Of a stretch of DNA of 17,750 nt, positions 8,056-15,050 are shown piece by piece (position 1 is the stretch's first letter; each line of letters starts with the position of its first letter). Source of the DNA: Baffinella frigidus. Taxonomy: Eukaryota; Cryptophyceae; Cryptomonadales; Baffinellaceae. The translations under genes were made by a program, and so were the position numbers. The notes beneath the pieces are model-generated. The model was not told where the DNA came from and searched no databases. It worked only from the letters and a program-made list of their open reading frames with translations. The stretch lies in the NCBI GenBank assembly GCA_026770585.1, contig MU646501.1:290532-308281 (forward strand), written 5' to 3'.

Positions 8056-8147
8056 ACCTCCGCCACCCTCCCCTTTTCTTCGCCCCCGTTCCTCCTCAGT
8101 GCCTCGTTTGTGCTCTACACAGTCTCTTATTGGGTTGTCAGTGTCAA

Positions 8148-8680
8148 TTTAGGGTTTCGGGTTTAGGATTTGTGGTTTAGGGTTTAGGGTTTAGGGTTTA
8201 GGGTTGGGGGTTAAGGGTTGAGGGTTTAGGACTGACGGTTGAGGGTTTAGGGCTGTTGGTTCTTGGTTTAGTGTTTAGGGTTTAGGGTTTAGGGTTTAGG
8301 GTTTCGGGTTTCGGGTTAATGGTTTCGGGTTTCGGGTTTTGGGTTAAGGGTTTAGGGTTGTGGGTTCAGGGTTTAGGGTTTAGGGTTTAGGGTTTTAGGG
8401 TTTAGAGATAAGGGTTCCGGGTTTCGGGTTCCGGATTTCATGTTTCGGGTTTCGGGTTTCGGTTGTCGGGTTTCGGAATTCGGTTTTCGTGTTTGGTATT
8501 CGTTGTTTGGTGTTTGGTGTTTGGTGTGTGGTTTTAGGTGGTTGATGTTTGGTGTTTGGGGCTTAGTAGTTCGGGTTTCGGGTTTCGGGTTTCGGGTTTC
8601 GGGTTTTGGGTTAAGGGTTTAGGGTGTCGGGTTTGGGCTTTAGGGTTTAGGTTTTAAAATTTAGGGTTTAGGCTTCTTGT
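8148..8680 (+). repeat. interstitial telomere-like array, TTTAGGG orientation
   Basis: About 530 bases of TTTAGGG and variants. Between about 8300 and 8640 the variant TTTCGGG is locally amplified, and near 8500-8560 a TTTGGTG variant appears. The array points opposite to the one at 4034-4985. Open frames inside it (for example 8440-8622) only reflect the heptamer. Confidence 0.95.
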
Positions 8681-9016
8681 TGTAGTTGTTAGTCAGTTGC
8701 CCCCCCTCCCGACGTCTTACTGCTGCTGGTTGACTTCCTCTTCTGCTTTTTATGGCGATTGTAGGCGATCTGGTTGGTTTTCTTTATTTGGTCGATTTTA
8801 GTATCAAGGTCAGTTGGGCGTGGTTGCCAGCATTTGTTACAGAATTCCCATCAATAAGTGTCAATAAGGGGTGTGGGCAGCTGGGTCTTTTGAGGGGGTT
8901 GTTGGGTTGTGTCCTTTAGTTGCGGGTTCTCTCTAAAAGTGACTTTTGAATCCAATGTTCCCTTGCAAAATTGACTTTTGAATACCCCCCCCCTCCAGCC
9001 CTGCGTGGGACGCTGA
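8681..9016. other. non-coding stretch after the second telomere-like array
   Basis: TCAATAAGTGTCAATAAG at 8851-8868 is the reverse complement of the family D start (TGACACTTATTGAC). TTGACTTTTGAATmC-like sequence is duplicated around 8937 and 8971 (GACTTTTGAAT in both). I see no gene. Confidence 0.5.
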
Positions 9017-9084
9017 GCATTGCCTTTCTACAGAACAAGTTCCGGTGTCCGCCTATGTTGGGAGCTCGAAGAACCTAACGGACA
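9017..9084 (+). repeat. dispersed repeat B, copy B4 (plus, truncated)
   Basis: GCATTGCCTTTCTACAGAAC, TTCCGGTGTCCGCC, ATGTTGGGAGCTCGAAGAAC, then a single CTAACGGAC tail unit. Confidence 0.8.
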
Positions 9085-9149
9085 TACAGGCATGTTCAAC
9101 AATTCCTGGAGCACGGGCCGCGTCATCGATCACCTGGTACCGGAGAGTA

Positions 9150-9225
9150 CCTTTAGGTCCTTGACGTCCTTTAGGTCCTTTAGGTTCTTCGAGCTCCCAA
9201 CATAGGCGGACACTGGAACTTATCC
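9150..9225 (-). repeat. dispersed repeat B, copy B5 with a four-unit tail (truncated)
   Basis: The tail here shows the nine-base periodicity best: TTTAGGTCC, TTGACGTCC, TTTAGGTCC, TTTAGGTTC. The body stops after GGAACTTATCC. A small palindromic pair GGTAC/GTACC (9136-9151) abuts the tail. Confidence 0.85.
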
Positions 9226-9326
9226 CGTCCGGTAAAAAAATTCAATCCTGAATTAGGTCAATTTCGTTACCAAACGTCAAACGTCAAGTCCAACCTCCAC
9301 CACGGAGCCCCTCCCCTTACGAGCCG

Positions 9327-9448
9327 TTAGGTCCTTTAGGTTTTAATTTCTCGCAACATATGCCAACGACACGCCCTTCCGTAGAAAGGACTGCAGAGAA
9401 AGCATTTTTGCTTTCGGATCGCGTTTCGCTCTCCAGTGCAGAGGCTCG
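9327..9448 (-). repeat. dispersed repeat A, copy A9
   Basis: TTAGGTCCTTTAGG tail and A body to CCAGTGCAGAGGCTCG. Confidence 0.85.
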
Positions 9449-9492
9449 ATCGTACCAAGTCAAATCAACTCATGGTGGTGAATCCGAAAACC

Positions 9493-9520
9493 CTGAATAT
9501 TGACGCGCGTCAATATTCAG
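9493..9520. repeat. 28-bp perfect palindrome, no loop
   Basis: CTGAATATTGACGC is followed directly by its exact complement GCGTCAATATTCAG. Perfect palindromes of this length without spacer are rare by chance. Confidence 0.95.
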
Positions 9521-9756
9521 AAAGTTGCCAAAGTGACCCTGGTTATTTACTGACACTTATTGACTTTATTCGAAAAAGAAATGCACGGTGCAGAAATGAG
9601 GCGAGCTTAGGAAAATACTCGGGTAATCATCCGGTTGAATCCTAAGGCAAGAAACTGCCACTACCCATATTTGAGGGTTCCATCAGAGGCAGACTTCCAT
9701 AAGGGAGCCCAGTCCCCCGATGGTTCCCGCAGAGCACCCGTCGATGGCCTCTGCCT

Positions 9757-9798
9757 AACGGCGAAACCTCTTTAATAAATTCAGTAATCAGTAACCAG
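9757..9798 (-). mobile_element. solo terminal repeat of element E, inserted in D1
   Basis: On the minus strand it reads GGTTACTGATTACTGAATTT and on to AAACCTC/GAGGTTTCGCCGTT, matching the left end of E1 (11853-12104). The D2 copy of the host repeat lacks these bases. Confidence 0.75.
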
Positions 9799-9850
9799 CC
9801 TACTCCACACACAGTTGCCCCGGACTGGGCAAAAACATGTGCAGTCTCGA

Positions 9851-9895
9851 TCGGACAGGTGATGAGCCTCCCTCCGAGGCTCATCACCTGTCCGA
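9851..9895. repeat. 20-bp perfect hairpin inside D1
   Basis: TCGGACAGGTGATGAGCCTC (9851-9870) pairs exactly with 9876-9895 around a five-base loop. The homologous place in D2 has a different hairpin (15337-15369). Confidence 0.92.
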
Positions 9896-9993
9896 CCGAG
9901 GCTCACACTTCGGCGGTGGCTATCCCCCCCCAAGGTCCCCTGCTTAGTCTCAGTCGCTCCTGGCAGCAGGTTCTTCTCTCAATCTTGACCCAG

Positions 9994-10039
9994 TCCTCTA
10001 GATCCTTTAGGTTTTGATTCCTCCCAGCATGGCCCAACG
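9994..10039 (-). repeat. dispersed repeat A, copy A10 (tail-end remnant)
   Basis: CTCTAGATCCTTTAGG tail and only the first ~25 bases of body (TTGATTCCTCCCAGCATGG), the most truncated copy. Confidence 0.75.
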
Positions 10040-10251
10040 TCAAGTATTTTTTTCTTTTTCTCCCCTTCTTTTTTCGGATTTTTTCCCTCTCTACGAGTAG
10101 GAATTCCACTGTTACGAGCTCGTACTTCTTAGGTTAACAGAGGGTCCACTTTTGCTTTGAGACGTTCCACTCTCGACTTTTGTCTCGGTGGGCCGCGCTC
10201 TTCCACACTCGAGAAGCACGAGGAACCTGTATGACATAGACATGTACGAGC

Positions 10252-10315
10252 TGACGCTCCCGAGTCCCTTGACCTGTACGGTACTCGTACCAGGTCCAGG
10301 GACTCGGGAGCGTCA
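10252..10315. repeat. 25-bp-arm hairpin
   Basis: TGACGCTCCCGAGTCCCTTG and following bases (10252-10276) pair with 10291-10315 with one mismatch. The 14-base loop holds a further TACG/CGTA pair. Confidence 0.92.
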
Positions 10316-10398
10316 CAGCCGGCTGTCAGCAAGAGAAAGGCCGCCCCCATGTTGTTTCAAACCGTTCCGAACAGCTGTCTGCTTGGCGATGTTGGAGT

Positions 10399-10430
10399 TG
10401 GCCAGCGTGGCGGTGCACGGGTCTGCTTAC
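10399..10430 (+). repeat. dispersed short module I, copy 3 (shortened)
   Basis: TGGCCAG, CGTGGCGGTGCACGG and TCTGCTT match the module at 1055 and 6043 with internal gaps. It lies in an open frame ending at 10526 whose last ~45 residues (from the ATG at 10389) look vaguely protein-like; I do not call a gene. Confidence 0.4.
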
Positions 10431-10747
10431 AACCGGTTTTGCGAACAGGATACAGCCATGATACGAAGCTTACAGCTGTCCGCCGGGGAATTTGCTCTTC
10501 TCGCTAATAAATACACTCGCCGATAACCGACACACACCCGCAACCGGTAAGATAACCTTCACAAACCGTCACAAACCGGAATCTCGCGGGAGACAGTCAT
10601 GAACCCGGGTGATTTATTCATATGGGGTCTAGGTGGTAAAGAAGATTGCAAATGGGGTGCTGGCTTCTTTTTTTCGATCTGGACACCCCAACGTCTCTTT
10701 TGATGGACGTGACCCACAACGTGACATTCTCTACGTGTTAAAATCTC

Positions 10748-10830
10748 TTTACTACAGTCACGTGCGCTTCGCGCACAAGTCACGTGCGCTGCGCGCACGT
10801 GACTTTACTACAGTTACGTGCGCTTCGCGC
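10748..10830. repeat. 27-bp direct repeats flanking a CACGTG palindrome
   Basis: TTTACTACAG(T)(C/T)ACGTGCGCTTCGCGC occurs at 10748-10774 and 10804-10830 with one difference. Between them AAGTCACGTGCGC (10777-10789) pairs with GCGCACGTGACTT (10793-10805) around TGC. The CACGTG cores are E-box/G-box-like, but no promoter is evident. Confidence 0.9.
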
Positions 10831-10836
10831 CTTGAA

Positions 10837-10865
10837 AAAAACATGACGCGAAGCGTCATGTTTTT
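10837..10865. repeat. 13-bp hairpin with GAA loop and A/T flanks
   Basis: AAAAACATGACGC and GCGTCATGTTTTT pair perfectly around GAA. It resembles an intrinsic terminator in shape, but in this eukaryotic setting it is better read as element-internal foldback. Confidence 0.9.
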
Positions 10866-10900
10866 CCATCTTGGATGGGCCACAGTGGTGTAGGTAGCGC

Positions 10901-10957
10901 CTTAATTCACGGGGTGTCCCTTAATTGGCGGGGCGTCCCTTAATTGGCGGGGCGTCT
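10901..10957. repeat. 19-bp tandem repeat, three units
   Basis: Units at 10901, 10920 and 10939 read CTTAATT(CA/GG)CGGGG(T/C)GTC(C/T). The last two differ at one base. The array lies inside element H. Confidence 0.92.
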
Positions 10958-11207
10958 CTTCAAGTTCTCGACGGGGTGTTCTTGTCGGTACATGTAGTAA
11001 AGCCGTTGCTTATCCATAGACTTTTAAAAGAAAGCATGACTTCTCCACGACCTGCTCGTGTCCTTTTGCTGGACACGACACATATCTCAAAATCGAAGGA
11101 CCCCATATGCATTCTTCTTTACCACATAGGACCCCATATGAATAAATTCCCCGTCATGAACCCGTCTTGATTCCAGGAATTTTGGTCATCCTGAGAGTTC
11201 CTTGTGT

Positions 11208-11239
11208 CATCACTCGTGACTCGCGAGTCACGAGTGATG
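11208..11239. repeat. 32-bp perfect palindrome, no loop
   Basis: CATCACTCGTGACTCG is followed directly by its exact complement, with the TCGCGA core at the centre. Confidence 0.95.
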
Positions 11240-11283
11240 GTCTCCAGCTGGCGCTAAGATACACCAAAGTAAGATACCCCACG

Positions 11284-11323
11284 CATAATATACACAATTT
11301 TACGTAAAATTATGTATATTATG
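11284..11323. repeat. 40-bp AT-rich palindrome, no loop, one mismatch
   Basis: CATAATATACACAATTTTAC is followed by its complement with a single mismatched pair. It lies 44 bp after the previous perfect palindrome. Confidence 0.93.
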
Positions 11324-11852
11324 AGTACAATGATATATTATGTGTATTCCGCGCCCGTGAAAGAGGTCAGCGTCGCGGCAAACGCCCCTCGTCCATCTAT
11401 CAGAAGAGGTCGTCCGAGTGCGAAATACCGGTACATGTCATACGTGTTGTAATCTCGATACAGTCGATCTACCCTAACGCATACGCACTCAACGCATACC
11501 TACCCTCCACACATACTCGTTCGGCCGGCCCCCGATTTCCCCCTGTGAAATGGCTACCCTAACGCACGCAAATGGCTCTTGTACTACCCTAGACACATAC
11601 TTTCCAAAAGCGAATAAAAAACAGCAGGAAACGGCCAAAATCGGCCAAAAAAGGAGTTTTTCTTGATTTTTTTCCGAAGTTTTTGCACCAAAGCACCTTG
11701 ATTTTTTGATTTTTTGAAAAAATCTATTTTGGCCAAAATCGCCTCAATTTTTTTTGATATGACAGGTTGGACGGAATGATAATTCCTCAAGTGTCCATCT
11801 GCCAATATTCGTGGACCTATTGAGCCGACTCCGCCCGGAATGACAGGTCTAT
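11324..11852. other. non-coding stretch with shared fragments and an A/T-rich tract
   Basis: 11491-11519 (AACGCATACCTACCCTCCAC plus ACATACTCG) matches 15604-15636 (family G). 11387-11400 matches the hairpin arm at 1258-1270. 11600-11760 is rich in T runs and contains the palindrome ATTTTGGCCAAAAT (11726-11739). A lysine-rich minus-strand frame (11584-11805) crosses it but its composition simply mirrors the T runs. Confidence 0.5.
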
Positions 11853-12104
11853 CGGTTACTGATTACTGAATTTATTAAAGAGGTTTCGCCGTTATTGCCT
11901 AACCCGCCTTAACCAGACTATGATCGTGGACCTATCAGACCTCTCCTTCTTCTTCGTCGTTTACTTCATCCGCGCCAATCTTCGGGGAGCATCCCTCGGA
12001 GACAGACTGAGCGGGGTATAACATGGACAGATCACAGTCTGGTAATGGCACGGGTTAGGCAATAACGGCGAACCCTCTTTAATGAATTCAGTAATCAGTA
12101 ATCA
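11853..12104. mobile_element. MITE-like element E, complete copy E1 (~252 bp)
   Basis: Left end GGTTACTGATTACTGAATTT, then GAGGTTTCGCCGTTATTGCC and CCAGACTATGATC; the right end 12015-12104 is its inverted copy (reading TGATTACTGATTACTGAATT from the outer edge). TIRs are about 75-90 bases with scattered mismatches, and the ends carry a tandem TGATTAC pair. No protein is encoded. B6 starts right at its right edge. Confidence 0.85.
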
Positions 12105-12206
12105 GGGCCTGAATGTGATCCGAAAGGAAGCATGGTTTTTTTGCAGAACCAGTTCCGGTGTCCGCCTATGTTGGGAGCTCGAAGAACCTAAAGGACCTAA
12201 AAGACC
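12105..12206 (+). repeat. dispersed repeat B, copy B6 (plus, truncated)
   Basis: GGGCCTGAATGTGATCCGAA to GCTCGAAGAACCTAAAGG and tail ACCTAAAAGACC. It abuts the E1 terminus without a gap. Confidence 0.85.
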
Positions 12207-12237
12207 GTCACCACACGACCAATTTTCAAATCGTTCT

Positions 12238-12321
12238 GTCAGCGTGGCTCAGTGGTCAGTGGTCAAGATTCGCCACCCTAAGGTACTATTAAAGGTAGTG
12301 GATTCGCGTCCAGCCGGTGAC
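12238..12321 (+). other. tRNA-like / pol III unit (degenerate tRNA or SINE head)
   Basis: TGGCTCAGTGG at 12245-12255 fits the internal A box, and GATTCGCGTCC at 12301-12311 fits the B box with two changes, about 45 bases downstream. GTCAGCG (12238-12244) can pair with CGGTGAC (12315-12321) with one mismatch as an acceptor-like stem, giving an 84-base unit. The D and T stems do not pair well and I cannot assign an anticodon, so a working tRNA is unlikely. A T7 run at 12353-12359 could end pol III transcription. A decayed tRNA or a tRNA-derived SINE head are the main readings. Confidence 0.42.
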
Positions 12322-12463
12322 CCAGAATGCATCATTCCTACGAATCCTAGCCATTTTTTTGCCTTTTTGCTTTACTTTTCTCCTAAAATAAAATCAACTT
12401 TGGATGGCAAAAGTTAATTTTTGGACAATTCTGGCCGCAACTTCACACCTTACAATCAGCCCT

Positions 12464-12580
12464 CCGAGGCGGGCCAATTCGAGGCTAGAGCATGCACCAA
12501 TTTCTCGGGGGGCACCTCGGAAATCGAATGTGCCACCCGAGAAAATGGCTCCAAACAATCGTTGATTTGGTCCGCCTCGG
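12464..12580. repeat. nested inverted repeats
   Basis: Outer arms CCGAGGCGGGCCAA (12464-12477) and TTGGTCCGCCTCGG (12567-12580) pair with one mismatch. Inner arms 12498-12515 and 12530-12547 (CAATTTCTCGG..., GTGCCACCCGAG...) pair with two mismatches. Together they form a two-tier foldback. Confidence 0.82.
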
Positions 12581-12588
12581 AAGTCTGT

Positions 12589-12883
12589 TCCTTTAGGTCC
12601 TTTAAGTTCTTCGAGCTCCCAACATAGGCGGACACCGGAACTGGTTCTGTAGAAAGACCATGCTTCCTTTCGGATCACATCAAGCCCCCCTGTACAGAGG
12701 ATCGCGGCAGAAACCGGCTAAAGGGTATCCTCATCGGGCGCTGAGTTAATCCATAGGATCTTGCTCGCACGCACACCAGGACCAGCAAGTCGGCTGAAGG
12801 CCCTTATGGTATCCCATCGTTAGGCTCATACGAGCCCCAACCACGGATACCTCAGATGTCAAACCAACAAATGTAGAGGTTTC
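12589..12883 (-). repeat. dispersed repeat B, copy B7 (near full length)
   Basis: CCTTTAGGTCCTTTAAG tail, B body, GGCAGAAACCGGCTAAAGGG, CGCACGCACACCAGGACC, and the same outer end (ATGTAGAGGTTTC) as B2. Part of its head differs from B2 (GAGTTAATCCATAGGATC) but matches A11. Confidence 0.87.
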
Positions 12884-13009
12884 TTTTTGAGAGTCGACAC
12901 TGGGGCTCACGTGAGGAGGATCTTGGTGGATGGTGGCGCACTCCAACGAAGCCGGGCAGTCCCCGTCCCCAGGGAAGCAGAATTCTTTCACGATCGAGGA
13001 GGGTTCATG

Positions 13010-14295
13010 TTTCAAGATTTAGGGTTCTGGGTGTATGGTTTATGGTTTATGGTTTATGGTTTATGGTTTATAGTTAAGGGTTTAGGGTTTAGGGACCAGG
13101 GTTCAGGGATTAGGGTTTACAGTTTGGGGTGTAGGGTTTGGGGTTTGGGGTTTATGAATAGGCTTTAGGGTTTAGAGTTTGGAGTGTAGGGTGTCGGGTT
13201 TGGGGTTTAGGGTTTGGGGTTGAGAGTTGAGGTTTTAGGGTTCAGGGTGTAGGGTTTAGGATTTAGGGATTAGGCTGTAGGGTTTGAAGTTTGGGGTGTA
13301 GTGTGTAGGGTTTGGGGTTAAGGGTGTAGGGTTGAGGGTTTTGGGTTTTGGGTTGAGGGTCGAGGGTGTAGGGTTCATGCTTCAGGATTTGCAGTTTAGG
13401 GTTCAGGGTTTGGGGTTCAAGGTTTAGGGTTTAGGTTGTACGGTTTACGGTTCAAGGATTATGGCGTAGTGTGTAGGGTTTCGGGTGTAGGGTTCCGGGT
13501 AGAGGATTCAGGGTTTCGGGTTTCGGGTTTCGGGTTGCGGGTTTAGGTTTCGGGTTTCGGGTTTCGGGTTCAGGGTTCAGGGATTAGGGTCCAGGGTTCA
13601 GGGCTCAGGGTTTAGGGTTTGGGGTTCAGGGTTGAGGGTCTTGGGTTAAGGGTTTAGGGGTTTGAGTTAAAGGGTTTAGGGTTTAGGGTTTGGTGTTGAG
13701 GGGTGACTGTTTAGGGTTGAGGGGGTAGGGTTTAGGGTTTACAGTTTAGGGTTTGGGGTTTTAGGTTTGGGGTTTAGGGTTTAGGGCTTAGGGCTTAGGG
13801 TTTAGGGTTTAGGTTTTAGGGTTTAGGGTTTAGGGTTTAGGGTTCAGGGTTTAGGGTTTTGGGTTTCAGGTCTAGGGACTCAGGTTTAATGTTTAGGGTT
13901 TAGGGTTCAGGGTGTAGGGTGTGACGTGTAGGATTCAAGGTTCAGGGTTCAGGGTTTAGGGTTGGGGTTTGAGGGTTCAAGGATTAGGTGTTAGGGTATA
14001 CTGTTTAAGGTTTAGGGTTTAGGGTCAAAGGTTCAGGGTCAAAGTTCCAGGGTGTAGGATTGTTTAGGGTTGAGGGTTGAGGGTTGAGGGTTCAGGGTTT
14101 AAGGTTCAGGGTTTGGGGTTCAGGATTTTGGTGTCAAGACTGAGGGTTTAGGGTGTAGGGTTCGACGTTTAGGTTTGAGGTTTCAGTGTTTAGTGTTTAG
14201 TGTGGGGGGGTTATGATTTAGGGTTTAGGGTTTAGTGTTCAGTGTTTAGGGTTGATGGTTTAGGGTTGATGTTGTAGAGTTGAGAGTTTAGTGTT
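13010..14295 (+). repeat. interstitial telomere-like array, TTTAGGG orientation (largest)
   Basis: Nearly 1.3 kb of degenerate TTTAGGG. It starts abruptly after single-copy-looking sequence. Local variant runs include TTTATGG (five units at about 13035-13070), TTTCGGG (13510-13570), TTCAGGG and TTTGGGG. Near-perfect stretches occur around 13780-13850. Confidence 0.95.
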
Positions 14296-14596
14296 GTGGG
14301 TCCAGGCCTGTTTCTTGGCCTCTGGCGCCCAACATTTCTTCAAAGGGTTTGAAGAGGGCATCCAGAGGATTGCAGAACCGTCGGATTCGACCACTGAGTG
14401 AGTTTGACCACTTTAGGATTGGAATTTTGACCTGTTCGAGTTTGACCACTTGAGGAATCGAAGATTTACATGCACACACACAATATGTAGAGGTCCTAAG
14501 GATATCATGACAATGGACTGCCCCCGAAGCATTCACCTCGGCAAAGTCAGGGACCCCAACAACAAAGCCCTTGACCCCCCCCCAATTTTTTATTTT
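14296..14596. other. non-coding stretch with a short duplication
   Basis: GAGTTTGACCACTT(T/G)AGGA occurs at about 14400 and 14439, a ~39-bp direct duplication. I see no gene in this interval. Confidence 0.5.
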
Positions 14597-14742
14597 TTTA
14601 GGTCCTTTAGGTTCTTCGAGCTCCCAACATAGGCGGACACTGGAACTTATCTGCAGAAATGCCATGCTTCCTTTCGGATCACATCAACGCAAGGCCCTCC
14701 TTTAGCCGGTTTCTGCCGCGATCCTCTGCACCGGGGGGCCCA
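14597..14742 (-). repeat. dispersed repeat B, copy B8 with inverted inner segment
   Basis: 14597-14690 is a normal minus-orientation B body with tail. The next B segment (about 14695-14742: TTTAGCCGGTTTCTGCCGCG, CTCTGCACCGGGGGG) is present in the opposite orientation to that in B2 and B7, so the copy contains an inversion or a junction of two copies. Confidence 0.8.
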
Positions 14743-14789
14743 AACACCCCCAGACACCCAAAACACATACCGACAGCCCCCCGGTGCAG
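14726..14789. repeat. 13-bp perfect inverted repeat
   Basis: CTGCACCGGGGGG (14726-14738) and CCCCCCGGTGCAG (14777-14789) are exact complements, both B-derived. Confidence 0.85.
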
Positions 14790-14836
14790 GAAGCATGCCT
14801 GAAGGGCGGGCACCCAAAACACATGCCGACAGCCCC
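14755..14836 (+). repeat. 26-bp direct repeat enclosing family F copy 1
   Basis: CACCCAAAACACAT(A/G)CCGAC plus AGCCCC occurs at 14755-14780 and 14811-14836, one difference, period 56. Between them lies family F (14783-14814, GGTGCAGGAAGCATGCCTGA to GGGCACC), seen again at 15570-15601. Confidence 0.85.
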
Positions 14837-15032
14837 TTTAGGTCCTTTAGGTTTTGATTTCTCCCAACATATGCCAACGACACGCCCTTCCGTAGAAAGG
14901 ACTGCAAAGAAAGCATGTTTGCTTTCGGATCGCGTTTCGCTCTCCAGTGCAGAGGCTCGTGAAGAGGGGGATAGAGGGTGGCTCTGTTGGGGTGTTTGAG
15001 TTAATCCAAATGGATCGCGCTCGCACACACAG
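14837..15032 (-). repeat. dispersed repeat A, copy A11 (near full length)
   Basis: CTTTAGGTCCTTTAGG tail, full A body with GCAGAGGCTCGTGAAGAGGG, then TTGAGTTAATCC and CGCTCGCACACACAGCG at the head. A detached tail (TTTAGGTCCTTTG) follows at 15040-15052, at the start of D2. Confidence 0.87.
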
Positions 15033-15050
15033 CGAACCCTTTAGGTCCTT

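Larger units (their letters stand above)
9551..9950 (+). repeat. dispersed repeat D, copy D1
   Basis: Collinear with 15051-15463: starts TGACACTTATTGACTTTATT, shares AAGAAACTGCCACTACCCAT, a TTGCCCC...GGCAAAAACATGTG block, and ends near AGGTCCCCTG. It is interrupted at 9757-9798 by an element E end, absent from D2. No long open frame is shared by the two copies, so D looks non-coding. Confidence 0.8.
10598..11158. mobile_element. candidate foldback/MITE element H (~561 bp, ~60-bp TIRs)
   Basis: 10598-10657 and 11101-11158 are inverted copies of each other with small indels; the shared core is ATTTATTCATATGGGGTC followed by GTGGTAAAGAAG and GCA-ATGGGG. The interior holds no convincing frame but is full of structure: two 27-bp direct repeats, two hairpins and a 19-bp triplicate. 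This suggests a non-autonomous element with TIRs. I could not define a target duplication. Confidence 0.78.

Noticed and set aside
8440-8622. 60-codon frame rich in Val/Ser/Gly/Phe
   Set aside because: It is a translation of TTTCGGG/TTTAGGG repeats.
10188-10526. 112-codon plus-strand frame
   Set aside because: The first half lies on a 25-bp-arm hairpin and the end on module I; only ~45 residues look protein-like, which is too little to call.
10837-10865. Rho-independent-terminator-like hairpin with T run
   Set aside because: The context is eukaryotic and inside a TIR element; it is better explained as foldback.
11584-11805. 73-codon lysine-rich minus-strand frame
   Set aside because: The Lys/Phe content comes from T and A runs; codon use is unlike the two better gene candidates.
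12887-13168. 93-codon plus-strand frame
   Set aside because: Its second half is translated telomere-like repeat and the first half shows no coding bias.
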